Shown one piece after another: positions 42,161 to 51,692 of a DNA stretch of 64,000 bases (position 1 is the first letter of the stretch; each line of letters starts with the position of its first letter). The DNA is taken from positions 303,786-367,785 of the forward strand of contig NZ_KI632507.1 of assembly GCF_000504165.1 (NCBI RefSeq). Reading direction: 5' to 3'. Source of the DNA: Bacillus sp. FJAT-14578 (GTDB taxonomy: Bacteria > Bacillota > Bacilli > Bacillales > Bacillaceae_H). Both the position numbers and the translations under genes were made by a program. The notes under the pieces were generated by a model. It was not told the origin of the DNA. It saw nothing but the letters and a program-made list of their open reading frames with translations, and did no database searches.

Positions 42161-43966
42161 ATGTTATTAGTAGAGGATTGGATGACGAAAAATCCGATAA
42201 TGCTATCGGAGGACCAAACCTTAGCAGAAGCGATATTGGTGCTTTCCGGCAGTTCCTTACATGCCCTGCCTGTTGTAAATACGTCAGGACGGCTGACAGG
42301 TATTATGTCAAAGGATGAAATAATAAATGGTTTAATTAATCATACAGTACTAGAAACAAAAATAAGAACAATTATGAAGAGGCGTCATTTGGGTATTTCG
42401 GCAGCTTCAAATATAGAAGAGATTGAAGATGATTTTTCTTCTGGCTTTGTACCTGTTATAGACAGGGAGAAGAGACTGGCAGGGATATTAACAATCGAAG
42501 ACAAAATGAAAGCGCTCGCTAAGCGAGTGGGTGAAATAAAAGAAGAGTTCGAGGAAGCAAGCCATATGCTTGAAACATTGAAAATCGTATTGGATACAGC
42601 ATACGAGGGGGTTGTCGTGATTGATTCGATGGGAATTATCCGTGATTTCAATAAAGCATACAGCCAGTTTATCGGGGTTACACGAGAAGAAGTCATCGGA
42701 AAACATGTGACCGAAATCATCGAAAATACAAATTTGCATGTAACGGTTGAAACCGGCATTCCGGAAAGAGGCTATATCCAGAATATAATGGGACAAGACA
42801 TGATCGTCCATCGTATCCCCATTTGGCGTGATGGAAAAGTGGTAGGTGCTATAGGGATGCTCATTTTTCAAGGGGTTTCTGAAATTTATCATATTCTTAA
42901 CAGAATCCAGGATCTGTCGCGAACGGTTGATACGAAAGGTCCCTTGGCAACTCCCGAGCCCTCTCCCCGTGTCAATGAATTTACATTTGACGGCATCGTA
43001 GGGAGGAGTCCTGAAATATTAAAAATAAAACGGTTAGCCTCCAAGGCATCCCGGGTACCGAGCACGGTTTTGATTACAGGAGAAAGCGGAACGGGAAAGG
43101 AAGTTTTCTCAAAATCGATTCATGGAGCGAGTCTTTATAACAAGGGGAATTTCGTAAGCGTGAACTGTGCGGCGATTCCAGATCATTTGTTGGAGGCGGA
43201 ATTATTCGGGTATGAGGAGGGATCTTTTACAGGAGCTAAAAAAGGCGGAAAGATTGGAAAGGTTGAATTAGCTCATCAAGGAACCTTGTTTTTGGATGAA
43301 ATCGGGGACATGCCCCTTTATATGCAAGCGAAGATTTTAAGAGTTTTAGAAGAGAGAGTGGTGGAAAGAGTAGGAGGCTTAAAGCAAACGGAGGTCGACG
43401 TGAGAATCATTGCTGCTACGAATAAAAACTTAGAAGACATGGTAAAGAAAGGACAATTTAGAGAAGACCTGTTTTTTAGGCTTAATATCATTCGCATTCA
43501 CATTCCTTCTTTACGGGAAAGAAAGAGTGATATCCCGTATTTAACGTCGTATCATATGGAAAGAATCTGCCGGAAGTTTCAAATTGAAAAAAAAGAATTT
43601 ACAAAAGAAGCGATGGATGCTTTTATGGATTATTCTTGGCCGGGAAACATAAGAGAACTGGTCAATACATTGGAAATGCTCCTGGGGCTCGTTGATGGTC
43701 CTATTGTAAAGAGGGGGCATTTACCTGAAGTATTTCTCGGTTATAGAGAAATGCAACCAAAAATGACGGAAAACTCGGAAAATGGAGGTGAAGAGAAAAA
43801 AGTTAATGGGCAAAGCAATTGGAGGGATGTGATTGCCAACGAAGAAAAAACGGCTATTCAAAGAGCGTTAATTGAGGAGCGGGGAAATAAGGCGGCTGTT
43901 GCTCGAAAGTTAGGGATTCATCGTTCTACTCTCTATGAAAAAATGAAAAAATATGAATTAGTTTAA
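42161..43966 (+). CDS. Sigma-54-dependent activator with CBS pair and PAS domain
   Basis: A 601-residue enhancer-binding protein. Domains: two CBS repeats (about 1-125), PAS (about 135-245), AAA+ core (275-510) and a Fis-type HTH (about 560-597; NKAAVARKLGIHRSTLYEKM). Walker A GESGTGKE (307-314), GSFTGA loop (354-359; GAFTGA in most) and Walker B GTLFLDEIGDM are intact, so it should be active with SigL. CBS domains commonly bind adenosine nucleotides, PAS a small ligand. GGAGGTAGAAGA precedes the ATG. A perfect -24/-12 promoter lies downstream, ahead of the catabolic cluster it probably controls. Confidence 0.92.
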   Translation: MLLVEDWMTKNPIMLSEDQTLAEAILVLSGSSLHALPVVNTSGRLTGIMSKDEIINGLINHTVLETKIRTIMKRRHLGISAASNIEEIEDDFSSGFVPVIDREKRLAGILTIEDKMKALAKRVGEIKEEFEEASHMLETLKIVLDTAYEGVVVIDSMGIIRDFNKAYSQFIGVTREEVIGKHVTEIIENTNLHVTVETGIPERGYIQNIMGQDMIVHRIPIWRDGKVVGAIGMLIFQGVSEIYHILNRIQDLSRTVDTKGPLATPEPSPRVNEFTFDGIVGRSPEILKIKRLASKASRVPSTVLITGESGTGKEVFSKSIHGASLYNKGNFVSVNCAAIPDHLLEAELFGYEEGSFTGAKKGGKIGKVELAHQGTLFLDEIGDMPLYMQAKILRVLEERVVERVGGLKQTEVDVRIIAATNKNLEDMVKKGQFREDLFFRLNIIRIHIPSLRERKSDIPYLTSYHMERICRKFQIEKKEFTKEAMDAFMDYSWPGNIRELVNTLEMLLGLVDGPIVKRGHLPEVFLGYREMQPKMTENSENGGEEKKVNGQSNWRDVIANEEKTAIQRALIEERGNKAAVARKLGIHRSTLYEKMKKYELV

Positions 43967-44209
43967 TTATATAGATCGATTTAGAAAATTCGACATGACC
44001 AAAGAACGGCCATGCCAAATTTTCTAGACCTAAGCGACTGACACCCCCCTTGCGGGGTTGGCGCCATCCGCATAGGTGAACCTTTGAGGGGAAATTCAAG
44101 TTGTCTAGTCCACCGATTATGATGCCTCTCGATTGAATGAAGATGTGTCGAGTTATGAAGTGAATGGATAAAAAATAATGTGTTTTGTATTTGTGGGATA
44201 AATGTACAA

Positions 44210-44243
44210 AAGTGTCTGGTAAATGTCTGTCTGTCCGACACTT
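44210..44243. promoter_or_regulatory. Enhancer-like inverted repeat (UAS)
   Basis: AAGTGTC (44210-44216) and GACACTT (44237-44243) form a perfect 7-bp inverted repeat with 20-bp spacer, about 60-80 bp upstream of the -24/-12 promoter, where an enhancer-binding protein would sit. Confidence 0.6.
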
Positions 44244-44293
44244 ATAAAAACTCGAAATAGTCAAAAATATTGAAATCGTTTACAAAAATGAAG

Positions 44294-44310
44294 TTGGCAC
44301 GGGAATTGCA
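44294..44310 (+). promoter_or_regulatory. Sigma-54 (-24/-12) promoter
   Basis: TTGGCACGGGAATTGCA: TGGCAC and TTGCA with exact spacing (GG at 44296, GC at 44308), matching the SigL/RpoN consensus at every key position. It drives the five-gene cluster starting at 44367. Confidence 0.92.
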
Positions 44311-44366
44311 ATAGTAAATGGGTGAGGGGGATGAAATGAGTTTATGAACAAAGGGGGATGTTAGAG

Positions 44367-45569
44367 ATGGGTTTTCATCAATTGCTCATGCCAAACAACA
44401 TTTTGTACGGGAAAGATTCTTTTGCTGAAATCGGGAAGTTGGCAAAAGATTTGGGACAAAAGGTACTCATTATCAGTGATCCGATTATGGAGAAAATCGG
44501 AAATGTAAGTTTGTGCGAAAAGTATTTGCAAGAAGAAAATATTCCATACGCTACATATTTAGGAGTGGATTCTGAACCGACAGATGTCCATGTAGACGAA
44601 GCCCTTGCCATTTGCCGGGAAGAAGCTTGCGATGTCGTTGTAGCAGTCGGCGGCGGCAGCTGCATTGATACGGCTAAAGCGGTGGCGGTGCTTGTGACAA
44701 ATGGCGGACATATTCGAGACTATTATGGCGGTAAAAAAGTATTTGATAAAAAGCCCCTTCCGCTTATCGCCGCTCCAACTACTGCGGGGACAGGATCTGA
44801 AGTGACTGCGGTAACGGTTATTACCGATACGAAACATGATATTAAGATGATGCTCAAACAGCCTGAACTGATGCCTGTCGCAGCAATCGTTGATCCGATG
44901 CTTACGCTTTCTTGTCCTCAGAATGTGACTGCGGCAACGGGAGTGGACGCTTTATGCCATGCAATCGAAGCCTTTATTTCAAAACGCTCACAACCAGTGA
45001 CGGACACAATAGCTTTAAAAGCCATTGAGCTCATTGTAGAAAATATCCGAAAGGCTTATGAAGATGGCGGAGACATCGAGGCAAGGGATAAAATGGCGCT
45101 AGGATCGATGTTGGCAGGCATGGCTTTCTCCAATGCTTCTGTTACATTAGTGCATGGCATGTCCCGCCCGATTGGTGCCATGTTCCATGTTCCTCATGGA
45201 ATTTCCAATGCGATGCTGCTTCCGGCAGTTCTTGAATTTACAAAGGGAGAGGCGCAGAATCGTTTGGCGGTCATTGGACGCTTGGTGAAGCCTGATTTAA
45301 GGGATCTTCCGGACGAGGAAGTAGTAGAAGAAACAGTAAAAGAAATTAAAAGGTTATGTCTAGACTTGAAAATACCGAATATGAAAACATGGGGAATCGA
45401 TAGAGAGACATTTGAAAAAGTGTTATCCAAGATGGCCACGGATGCTATCGCAAGCGGCAGCCCTGGAAACAACCCGAGAGTTCCCACTCATGAAGAGATT
45501 GTTCAGCTTTATCAAGTATGTTATGAATACGATTTTAGTAAAAAAACAGAAAATTCGTTTATGGGCTGA
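44367..45569 (+). CDS. Iron-containing alcohol dehydrogenase (group III)
   Basis: A 400-residue NAD(P)-dependent alcohol or hydroxy-acid dehydrogenase with Fe2+ or Zn2+. Nucleotide loop VAVGGGSCIDTAKA (92-105), APTTAGTGSEVT, and metal ligands Asp194, His198 (GVDALCHAIEAF), His263 (LVHGMSRPIG) and His277 (VPHGISNAM) are all present. ATG 44367 has GGGGG about 10 nt upstream; ATG 44358 is too close to it. As first gene of a sigma-54 operon followed by a permease and a semialdehyde dehydrogenase, it probably oxidises the incoming hydroxy compound to an aldehyde or keto compound. Confidence 0.9.
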   Translation: MGFHQLLMPNNILYGKDSFAEIGKLAKDLGQKVLIISDPIMEKIGNVSLCEKYLQEENIPYATYLGVDSEPTDVHVDEALAICREEACDVVVAVGGGSCIDTAKAVAVLVTNGGHIRDYYGGKKVFDKKPLPLIAAPTTAGTGSEVTAVTVITDTKHDIKMMLKQPELMPVAAIVDPMLTLSCPQNVTAATGVDALCHAIEAFISKRSQPVTDTIALKAIELIVENIRKAYEDGGDIEARDKMALGSMLAGMAFSNASVTLVHGMSRPIGAMFHVPHGISNAMLLPAVLEFTKGEAQNRLAVIGRLVKPDLRDLPDEEVVEETVKEIKRLCLDLKIPNMKTWGIDRETFEKVLSKMATDAIASGSPGNNPRVPTHEEIVQLYQVCYEYDFSKKTENSFMG

Positions 45570-45583
45570 AAGGGGTAAAACCT

Positions 45584-46936
45584 ATGTTGGGGATGGTTGG
45601 ATTAATCGGTTCATTAGCATTGCTTATATACATGACGATGAGGGGTATCAACATTATTATCGCTGCGATTGCCAGTTCAGTAGTGTTAACACTAGCTGGG
45701 GGACTGAACTTGCAAGAAGCGTTAATGAAGAATTACATGGAAGGATTCACCGGGTATTTTTCCAGCTGGTTTCTGATCTTTTTAGCGGGAGCCATATTCG
45801 GTAAAGTGATGGAAGATACAGGCTGCGCCGATTCCATTGCGAACTGGGTCAAAAATAAATTTGGAGCAAAACATGCAGTACTTGCGGTTGTAGCGGCTTG
45901 TGCCATTATGACATTTGGGGGAGTTAGTTTATTCGTCGTCGGTTTTTCCGTATATCCGATTGCGGTTTCGCTATTCCGGCAATCCAATACACCGCATCGA
46001 TTTATCCCGCCTGCCATGGTATTTGGGTCCGTTGCCTTTACGATGACATCGCCGTATTCACCTGAAATTCAAAATATCATCCCGACTCAGTTCTTTAATA
46101 CAACTCCTGCAGCGGGAGGATGGATTGGAATCCTTATCGGGGTATTGATTGCGATTTCGGGAGCTCTTTATTTAAGTCGTGTCGTCGAGAAAGCAAAAGC
46201 AAATGGAGAAGTGTTTTCGTTGCCGCCAAAAGCTGACGGCTCTGCCGCCGTTCCAGATGAAGCAACTCATGAAGTCGCCGCAACAATGGAAGCGCGTCAA
46301 GGAATGGCGAATCGTCCATTACCGAATGTATTGTTTGCCATTCTTCCATTGGCTAGCGTTATTGTCCTTTTAAATATTTTATCTAAGTTTATCGATCCTA
46401 CAGCAGCAGGTTTAGCGTCTTTGATGCTTGGGATTGCCCTTTGCTGGATATTAAACGCTAAATTCATCCGCAAGTTTTGGGGAGCGCTTGCAAATGGGTC
46501 GCAAGATGCTCTTGTTGCGGTTGCCAATACATGTGCGGTAGTCGGTTTCGGATCAGTCGCTAAAACGGTTCCGGCGTTCCAAGTAGCAGTAGACGGTCTC
46601 TTAAGCATTCCGGGACCTGAGTTCCTTGGCTTAGCCATTGGTGTTACGGTTATTTGCGGGATCACAGGTTCTGCATCTGGAGGACTTGGTATCGCATTGC
46701 CGATTTTAGCTCCAATCTATATGGCTAAAGGCCTCGATCCAGGAGCCATGCATCGTATATCGGCACTGGCATCTGGTGGTTTAGATTCTCTTCCACATAA
46801 CGGTTATATCGTCACAACCATTCGTGCCGTATGTAATGAAACGCATAAGAGAACGTATAAGCATATTTTTGTTCTATCAGTCGTCATTCCGATGATTGCG
46901 TTATTGTTAGCCGTTGTTTTATATTCAATCTTTTAA
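45584..46936 (+). CDS. GntP-family permease
   Basis: A 450-residue membrane protein with 12 or so helices, GntP superfamily. It begins MLGMVGLIGSLALLIYMTMR and has FMTFGGVSLFVVGFSVYPIA-like and PEIQNIIPTQFF segments, plus GITGSASGGLGIALPILAPI near the C-terminus. It is clearly distinct from gluconate permease GntP (18759); relatives carry gluconate, 3-hydroxybutyrate or short acids. A long central loop (about 205-245) is hydrophilic. AAAGGGG lies 8 nt before the ATG. Its operon partners suggest a short hydroxy-acid substrate. Confidence 0.85.
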   Translation: MLGMVGLIGSLALLIYMTMRGINIIIAAIASSVVLTLAGGLNLQEALMKNYMEGFTGYFSSWFLIFLAGAIFGKVMEDTGCADSIANWVKNKFGAKHAVLAVVAACAIMTFGGVSLFVVGFSVYPIAVSLFRQSNTPHRFIPPAMVFGSVAFTMTSPYSPEIQNIIPTQFFNTTPAAGGWIGILIGVLIAISGALYLSRVVEKAKANGEVFSLPPKADGSAAVPDEATHEVAATMEARQGMANRPLPNVLFAILPLASVIVLLNILSKFIDPTAAGLASLMLGIALCWILNAKFIRKFWGALANGSQDALVAVANTCAVVGFGSVAKTVPAFQVAVDGLLSIPGPEFLGLAIGVTVICGITGSASGGLGIALPILAPIYMAKGLDPGAMHRISALASGGLDSLPHNGYIVTTIRAVCNETHKRTYKHIFVLSVVIPMIALLLAVVLYSIF

Positions 46937-46984
46937 AAACTACTAAACTCATATTCTTTTTAAATTGAAAGGGGAATGTTCATT

Positions 46985-48445
46985 ATGACAACAGAAGCAA
47001 AAGTTCAAACGTTAAAAAACTTTATTGGTGGGGAATGGATTGAATCTACATCTAACAAAACAGAGGCCGTACCAAACCCGGCAACAGGTGAAATATTAGC
47101 ATATGTTCCGATTTCTAGCCGTGAAGATTTAGATAAAGCGGTAGAAGTGGCTAAAGAAGCTTATAAAACATGGGGAAAAACAGCAGTTCCTCGTCGTGCG
47201 CGTATTTTATTCCGTTATCAACAGCTTCTTATTGAAAACTGGGATGAATTGGCTAAGCTTGTCACGTTAGAAAACGGTAAAAGTTATGAAGAAGGATATG
47301 GGGAAGTACAAAGAGGGATCGAGTGTGTTGAATTTGCGGCTGGTGCACCGACATTAATGATGGGCAGCCAGCTTCCTGACATTGCGTCAGGAATTGAATC
47401 AGGTATGTACCGTTATCCGATTGGAGTTGTCGGAGGCATTACACCATTCAACTTCCCGATGATGGTGCCATGCTGGATGTTCCCGCTTGCGATTGCGTGC
47501 GGAAATACGTTCATTTTAAAACCGTCTGAGCGTACACCTTTGTTAGCTAACCGCTTGGCAGAACTGTTTGAGGAAGCGGGGCTACCAAAGGGAGTATTAA
47601 ACATCGTCCATGGAGCACATGATGTTGTAAATGGAATTTTGGAAAACCGGGATGTTAAAGCTGTATCATTCGTTGGTTCACAGCCGGTAGCTGAATATGT
47701 GTATAAAACAGGAGCGGCTAACGGAAAACGTGTACAAGCTTTAGCGGGAGCGAAAAACCATTCAATCGTTATGCCTGATGCTGAATTAGACAGCACTGTT
47801 TCCAACATTATCAGTGGGGCTTTCGGTTCTGCGGGTGAACGTTGCATGGCTTGTGCGGTTGTTGTAGCTGTTGGCGATATTGCCGACGAATTAGTAGCAC
47901 GTTTGCGTCAGGCGTCAGATGAAATCAAAATCGGCAACGGTTTAGAGGAAGGGGTATTCCTTGGACCAGTTATTCGTGACTCCCATAAAGAGCGTACGAT
48001 TAATTATATTGAAATTGGTGAAGAAGAGGGAGCGGTTCTTGTGCGCGACGGACGCCAAGATGCTGAAACAAACGGCGAAGGCTACTTTGTCGGCCCAACT
48101 ATTTTTGACCATGTCAAACCGGGCATGAAAATCTGGCAAGATGAAATTTTTGCACCTGTACTTTCGGTTGTGCGTGCAGAAAGCTTGGATGAAGCTATTG
48201 AAATTACGAACCAATCTGAATTTGCCAACGGTGCATGCCTATATACAGACAGCGCGAAAGCTGTTCGTCAGTTCCGTGAGGACATCGATGCGGGTATGCT
48301 TGGAATCAATCTTGGTGTTCCAGCACCAATGGCATTCTTCCCATTCTCTGGTTATAAAAACTCTTTCTATGGCGATCTTCATGCAAATGGCCGTGATGGA
48401 GTAGAGTTCTATACTCGTAAAAAAATGTTGACAGCTCGTTACTAA
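46985..48445 (+). CDS. CoA-acylating (methyl)malonate-semialdehyde dehydrogenase
   Basis: A 486-residue aldehyde dehydrogenase of the MmsA/IolA class, turning malonate semialdehyde or methylmalonate semialdehyde plus CoA into acetyl-CoA or propionyl-CoA with CO2 release. Signatures: FIGGEWIES, the MMSDH-specific PFNFPMMVPCWMFPLAIACGN (about 154-174), SFVGSQPVAEYVY and the catalytic Cys287 in GSAGERCMACAVVV. ATG 46985 has AAAGGGG upstream; ATG 46976 overlaps that site. Its product preference would identify the cluster substrate as a C3 or branched C4 hydroxy acid. Confidence 0.88.
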   Translation: MTTEAKVQTLKNFIGGEWIESTSNKTEAVPNPATGEILAYVPISSREDLDKAVEVAKEAYKTWGKTAVPRRARILFRYQQLLIENWDELAKLVTLENGKSYEEGYGEVQRGIECVEFAAGAPTLMMGSQLPDIASGIESGMYRYPIGVVGGITPFNFPMMVPCWMFPLAIACGNTFILKPSERTPLLANRLAELFEEAGLPKGVLNIVHGAHDVVNGILENRDVKAVSFVGSQPVAEYVYKTGAANGKRVQALAGAKNHSIVMPDAELDSTVSNIISGAFGSAGERCMACAVVVAVGDIADELVARLRQASDEIKIGNGLEEGVFLGPVIRDSHKERTINYIEIGEEEGAVLVRDGRQDAETNGEGYFVGPTIFDHVKPGMKIWQDEIFAPVLSVVRAESLDEAIEITNQSEFANGACLYTDSAKAVRQFREDIDAGMLGINLGVPAPMAFFPFSGYKNSFYGDLHANGRDGVEFYTRKKMLTARY

Positions 48446-48468
48446 AATCCGCGTTAGACTATTTACGC

Positions 48469-48514
48469 AGAAGCAGTGGGCAAGCTCCCTTTCGGGTTCT
48501 TGCCCACTGCTTCT
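48469..48514 (+). terminator. Hairpin between mmsA-type and SDR genes
   Basis: AGAAGCAGTGGGCAAG/CTTGCCCACTGCTTCT (16 bp perfect) without T run. It may lower expression of the last two genes or stabilise the upstream mRNA. Confidence 0.65.
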
Positions 48515-48642
48515 ATAAAGATCTTTTCAGTTGATTTAAGATATGAAAACAAAAAAGCTGTAACTAGTATAGATGTGACGCCGGCATATTGTTCGGTGTC
48601 CATCTTTTTTACAGAATAAACAGTAAGGGAGTGGAATCGTAT

Positions 48643-49404
48643 ATGACTTATTTTAGCGAATTGAAAGGGCAAAGAGTGCTGGTGACCGGAGGAAGCAAAG
48701 GAATCGGAAAAGATATTGCCATTGCTTTTGCGCAATTAGGGGCAAATGTCATGATTACGGGGCGGGACGAGACCTCTTTATCTGTGGCTGTAGAAGAGTT
48801 AAAACAGTTCCATTCGCACTGCTCTTATCTTGTGGCCGATATACAGGATGTCCAAAGTGTTTATGACATGGTGGATGAGGCGGTTTTAACTTTAGGGGGG
48901 CTTGACGTTCTCGTTAATAATGCCGGAGTGAACATTCCAAAACCGGCACTGGAAGTAACCGAAGAGGATTGGGACCGGGTGTTGGACACCAATTTAAAGG
49001 GGACATTTTTCTGCTCGCAGCGAGCGGGGAAATATATGACGGAACAGGGAAGTGGACGAATTATTAATATCGTCTCCCAAATGGCATTCGTCGGCTACAT
49101 AAAAAGATCCGCCTATTGTTCGAGTAAGGGAGGGGCCGTCCAGTTAACGAAGGCATTGGCTATTGAGTGGGCTTCCCACAATGTAAAGGTCAATGCGGTT
49201 GCCCCTACTTTTATTGAAACAGATTTTACGAAGAAGATGTTTGACGATCAAGATTTTTATCGTGATGTTATGAACCGTATTCCATTGGGGAAAATGCCCA
49301 AACCTTCTGATGTAACGGGAGCTGTTTTGTTCCTTGCGTCAAATATGGCCAATTTCATTACGGGAGAAACAATCAAAGTAGATGGAGGGTGGACTGCGAT
49401 ATGA
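48643..49404 (+). CDS. Short-chain dehydrogenase/reductase
   Basis: A 253-residue classical SDR. Cofactor loop TGGSKGIG (15-22), NNAG (92-95), catalytic Ser145, Tyr158 and Lys162 (YCSSKGG), and the late PTFIETDFTKKM substrate loop are all intact. GGGAG is far (13 nt) from ATG 48643; GTG 48631 is an alternative start. The substrate is unknown; relatives include gluconate 5-dehydrogenase and 3-oxoacyl reductases. The stop overlaps the next gene (ATGA). Confidence 0.85.
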   Translation: MTYFSELKGQRVLVTGGSKGIGKDIAIAFAQLGANVMITGRDETSLSVAVEELKQFHSHCSYLVADIQDVQSVYDMVDEAVLTLGGLDVLVNNAGVNIPKPALEVTEEDWDRVLDTNLKGTFFCSQRAGKYMTEQGSGRIINIVSQMAFVGYIKRSAYCSSKGGAVQLTKALAIEWASHNVKVNAVAPTFIETDFTKKMFDDQDFYRDVMNRIPLGKMPKPSDVTGAVLFLASNMANFITGETIKVDGGWTAI

Positions 49405-50366
49405 ATCCATCAATAGAGAGATTAGCGATACTAGGGGCCGGAACAATGGGCCACTCGATTGCCTTATCGGCCGCCATGGCAGGGTTTGAAGTGCCGGTTT
49501 GGGGAACGAATGAGCAGGATATTGAGCGCGGGAGACTGGGAGTCAAAGAAAAAATAGATATTTTAAAAGAGTATGGGGTAATTGATGCACAGGAAGCGGA
49601 GAGAATCCAATCTCTTGTACATTTTACCGTGTCGCTTGAGGATTGCATCAAAGAGGCGACATTCATCATTGAGGCCGTTCCTGAAAATCTGGAATTGAAG
49701 CAGAAGCTATTTCAAGATTTGGATCGAATTTGTTTATCGGACGTTATTCTTGCGAGCAATACTTCAGGATTAAGTCCAACTGAGATTGCCCGTTATACGT
49801 CACACCCGGAGAGAACGGTTGTCACCCACTTTTGGAATCCTGGGCACTTGATTCCCTTAGTGGAAATCGTACGTGGGGAACAGACATCCGATGAAACCGT
49901 TCAACGGGCATTGCAGTTGCTTGAAAGCATGAACAAAAAGCCGATTGTGCTGCAAAAGGACATTCTCGGTTCAATTGTAAATCGCCTTCAGTATGCACTA
50001 TTCCGGGAAGCGCAGTATATTTTGGAGCAGGGAGTGGCAACGGTAGAGGATATTGACGACGCCGTTCGCTACAGTATCGGCCGCCGTCTGCCTGTAACAG
50101 GCCCGTTCATGACGGCTGATATGGGAGGGCTGGATGTATTTGATGCTATATCGAGCTACTTATTCAAGGACTTAAGTATCCAGCAAGAATCCCTTTCTAA
50201 GATGAGGGAATTAGTTGATGAAGGAAATTACGGACAGAAAACAGGAAGAGGCTTTTATCACTGGGACCGTGCGCAGTCACAAGCGATGAATGAAGCGCGC
50301 GAACGAGAGCTTGTATACTGGCTCAAAAAAGACCTTCAGTTAAAAGGCAGCAAGACCACTACTTAA
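49401..50366 (+). CDS. 3-hydroxyacyl-CoA dehydrogenase-like NAD oxidoreductase
   Basis: A 321-residue protein with the two-domain 3-hydroxyacyl-CoA dehydrogenase fold. N-terminal NAD domain: LAILGAGTMGHSIALSAAMA (8-27), IEAVPENLELKQKLF, ASNTSGLSPTEIA; then the catalytic HFWNPGHLIPLVEIV (His) and C-terminal GSIVNRLQYALFREA with DIDDAVRYSIG. Length and the HFWNP motif resemble carnitine/L-gulonate dehydrogenase-type members more than fatty-acid enzymes. It starts in the SDR stop codon with GGAGGG upstream. With the SDR and Fe-ADH, it supplies a third oxidation step for the cluster substrate. Confidence 0.85.
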   Translation: MNPSIERLAILGAGTMGHSIALSAAMAGFEVPVWGTNEQDIERGRLGVKEKIDILKEYGVIDAQEAERIQSLVHFTVSLEDCIKEATFIIEAVPENLELKQKLFQDLDRICLSDVILASNTSGLSPTEIARYTSHPERTVVTHFWNPGHLIPLVEIVRGEQTSDETVQRALQLLESMNKKPIVLQKDILGSIVNRLQYALFREAQYILEQGVATVEDIDDAVRYSIGRRLPVTGPFMTADMGGLDVFDAISSYLFKDLSIQQESLSKMRELVDEGNYGQKTGRGFYHWDRAQSQAMNEARERELVYWLKKDLQLKGSKTTT

Positions 50367-50440
50367 TTTTTTAATGTTCTATATCAATCTTTATTCTATT
50401 CCTGCTTTTCTGTTCTACCACCTCGAATAAACTTATACGT

Positions 50441-50482
50441 AAATCATTGAACGTGTATGTTTTCATACACGTTCAATGATTT
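50441..50482 (+). terminator. Terminator of the sigma-54 cluster
   Basis: A 19-bp perfect stem (AAATCATTGAACGTGTATG and complement) with a TTTT loop. Confidence 0.85.
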
Positions 50483-50561
50483 ATATAGTAAAAAAATGTT
50501 GCTATTTCTTGTTGAATGATATAAATTAATATAATGTTATGAAAAATCGAATAAAATAGAT

Positions 50562-50732
50562 TTCTTATCAAGAGAGGTCGAGGGTATGGCCCGAAGACGC
50601 CTCAGCAACCACCAATGAAGCAGATTCATTGGAAAGGTGCTAAATCCAGCAAGTTTTTTAACTTGAGAGATAAGAAGAATGGCTATGTTGGAATGTAAAA
50701 GTCTTCTTCTTAAAGAAGGCTTTTTCTTTTTG
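50562..50732 (+). ncRNA. SAM-I riboswitch with terminator
   Basis: S-box leader. P1 is TTCTTATC (50562-50569) with GATAAGAA (50669-50676). The conserved core AGAGAGGTCGAGGG, GGCCCGAAGACGCC, TCAGCAACC and AAGGTGCTAAATCC is present. An intrinsic terminator AGTCTTCTT/AAGAAGGCT plus T run follows at 50699-50732, just before metA. High S-adenosylmethionine would stop transcription before metA. Confidence 0.96.
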
Positions 50733-50764
50733 TGGTCATGAAACGATTATAAGGAGGTGATTCT

Positions 50765-51673
50765 TTGCCAATCAAGATACCACAACTTCTTCCTGCCAGA
50801 GAGATACTTGAAAAAGAAAAAATCTTTATCATGGATGAAGGTCGTGCCGCAAGTCAAGATATTCGACCGTTGAACATATTGATTTTAAACTTAATGCCTG
50901 AAAAAGAGAAAACAGAAGCACAGTTGCTAAGATTGTTGGGGAATACGTCGCTTCAAGTCAACGTTTCTTTTTTGAAGACCACGACATACAAGTCTAAAAA
51001 TACAAGTCAATATCATTTAGAGCAATTTTATCAAGAGTTTGAAGAAATCAAAGACAAAAAATTCGATGGCATGATTATTACCGGTGCACCAGTCGAGCAT
51101 TTGCGGTTTGAAGAGGTAAGCTATTGGGAAGAGCTAACGGAAATTATGGAATGGACAACAAGTAATGTCACTTCCACCCTGCATATTTGTTGGGGATCTC
51201 AAGCTGCACTCTATCATCACTTTGGGATAGGGAAATATCCATTATCCCAAAAGCGATCAGGGGTATATTCACATACAGTGATAGAGCCGGAGGAAAAACT
51301 ATTAAGAGGATTTGATGATGTGTATTTGGCACCTCATTCTAGACATACGGATGTTGACATAGAAGAAATCAACCGCTGTTCCGCTCTTAAATTATTGTCT
51401 GCATCGGAAGAAGCGGGGCCTTTTATCATCAGCGCTGAAAATGGAAAACAAATTATGATTACTGGTCATCTGGAATATGATTCCAGCACTCTTGCTGAAG
51501 AATTCGAGAGGGATATACAAAGAGGGGTGGAAACTCCAATGCCAGAGCACTATTTTCCGAATGACAACCCCAATAATGTACCGCTGAATAGATGGAGATC
51601 ACATGCTCATCTATTATTTTCCAACTGGTTAAATTATTATGTTTATCAGCAGACACCTTATGAATGGAGATAG
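50765..51673 (+). CDS. metA: Homoserine O-acetyltransferase
   Basis: First committed step of methionine synthesis. A 302-residue MetA-family acyltransferase starting with TTG (AAGGAGGTGATTC upstream). Catalytic Cys142 (LHICWGSQA), His235 and Glu237 (GHLEYDS) are in place. Residue 111 is Glu (GAPVEHLRF); in this family Glu111 is associated with acetyl-CoA and Gly111 with succinyl-CoA, so acetyl transfer is predicted. Controlled by the SAM riboswitch upstream, which agrees with the role. Confidence 0.94.
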   Translation: MPIKIPQLLPAREILEKEKIFIMDEGRAASQDIRPLNILILNLMPEKEKTEAQLLRLLGNTSLQVNVSFLKTTTYKSKNTSQYHLEQFYQEFEEIKDKKFDGMIITGAPVEHLRFEEVSYWEELTEIMEWTTSNVTSTLHICWGSQAALYHHFGIGKYPLSQKRSGVYSHTVIEPEEKLLRGFDDVYLAPHSRHTDVDIEEINRCSALKLLSASEEAGPFIISAENGKQIMITGHLEYDSSTLAEEFERDIQRGVETPMPEHYFPNDNPNNVPLNRWRSHAHLLFSNWLNYYVYQQTPYEWR

Positions 51674-51692
51674 TAAAAGAGCTATGCCTAAA

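Larger units (their letters stand above)
43967..44366. other. Spacer with enhancer site and sigma-54 promoter
   Basis: No gene. An imperfect GAAAATT...AATTTTC hairpin at 43984-44024 probably ends the regulator transcript, and ACCCC/GGGGT forms a small stem near 44043-44059. The enhancer-like site and promoter are listed separately. Confidence 0.6.

Noticed and set aside
42161..43966. Inactive sigma-54 activator because of GSFTGA instead of GAFTGA
   Set aside because: Ser at that position is tolerated in active members and the promoter downstream is perfect, so inactivity is not claimed.
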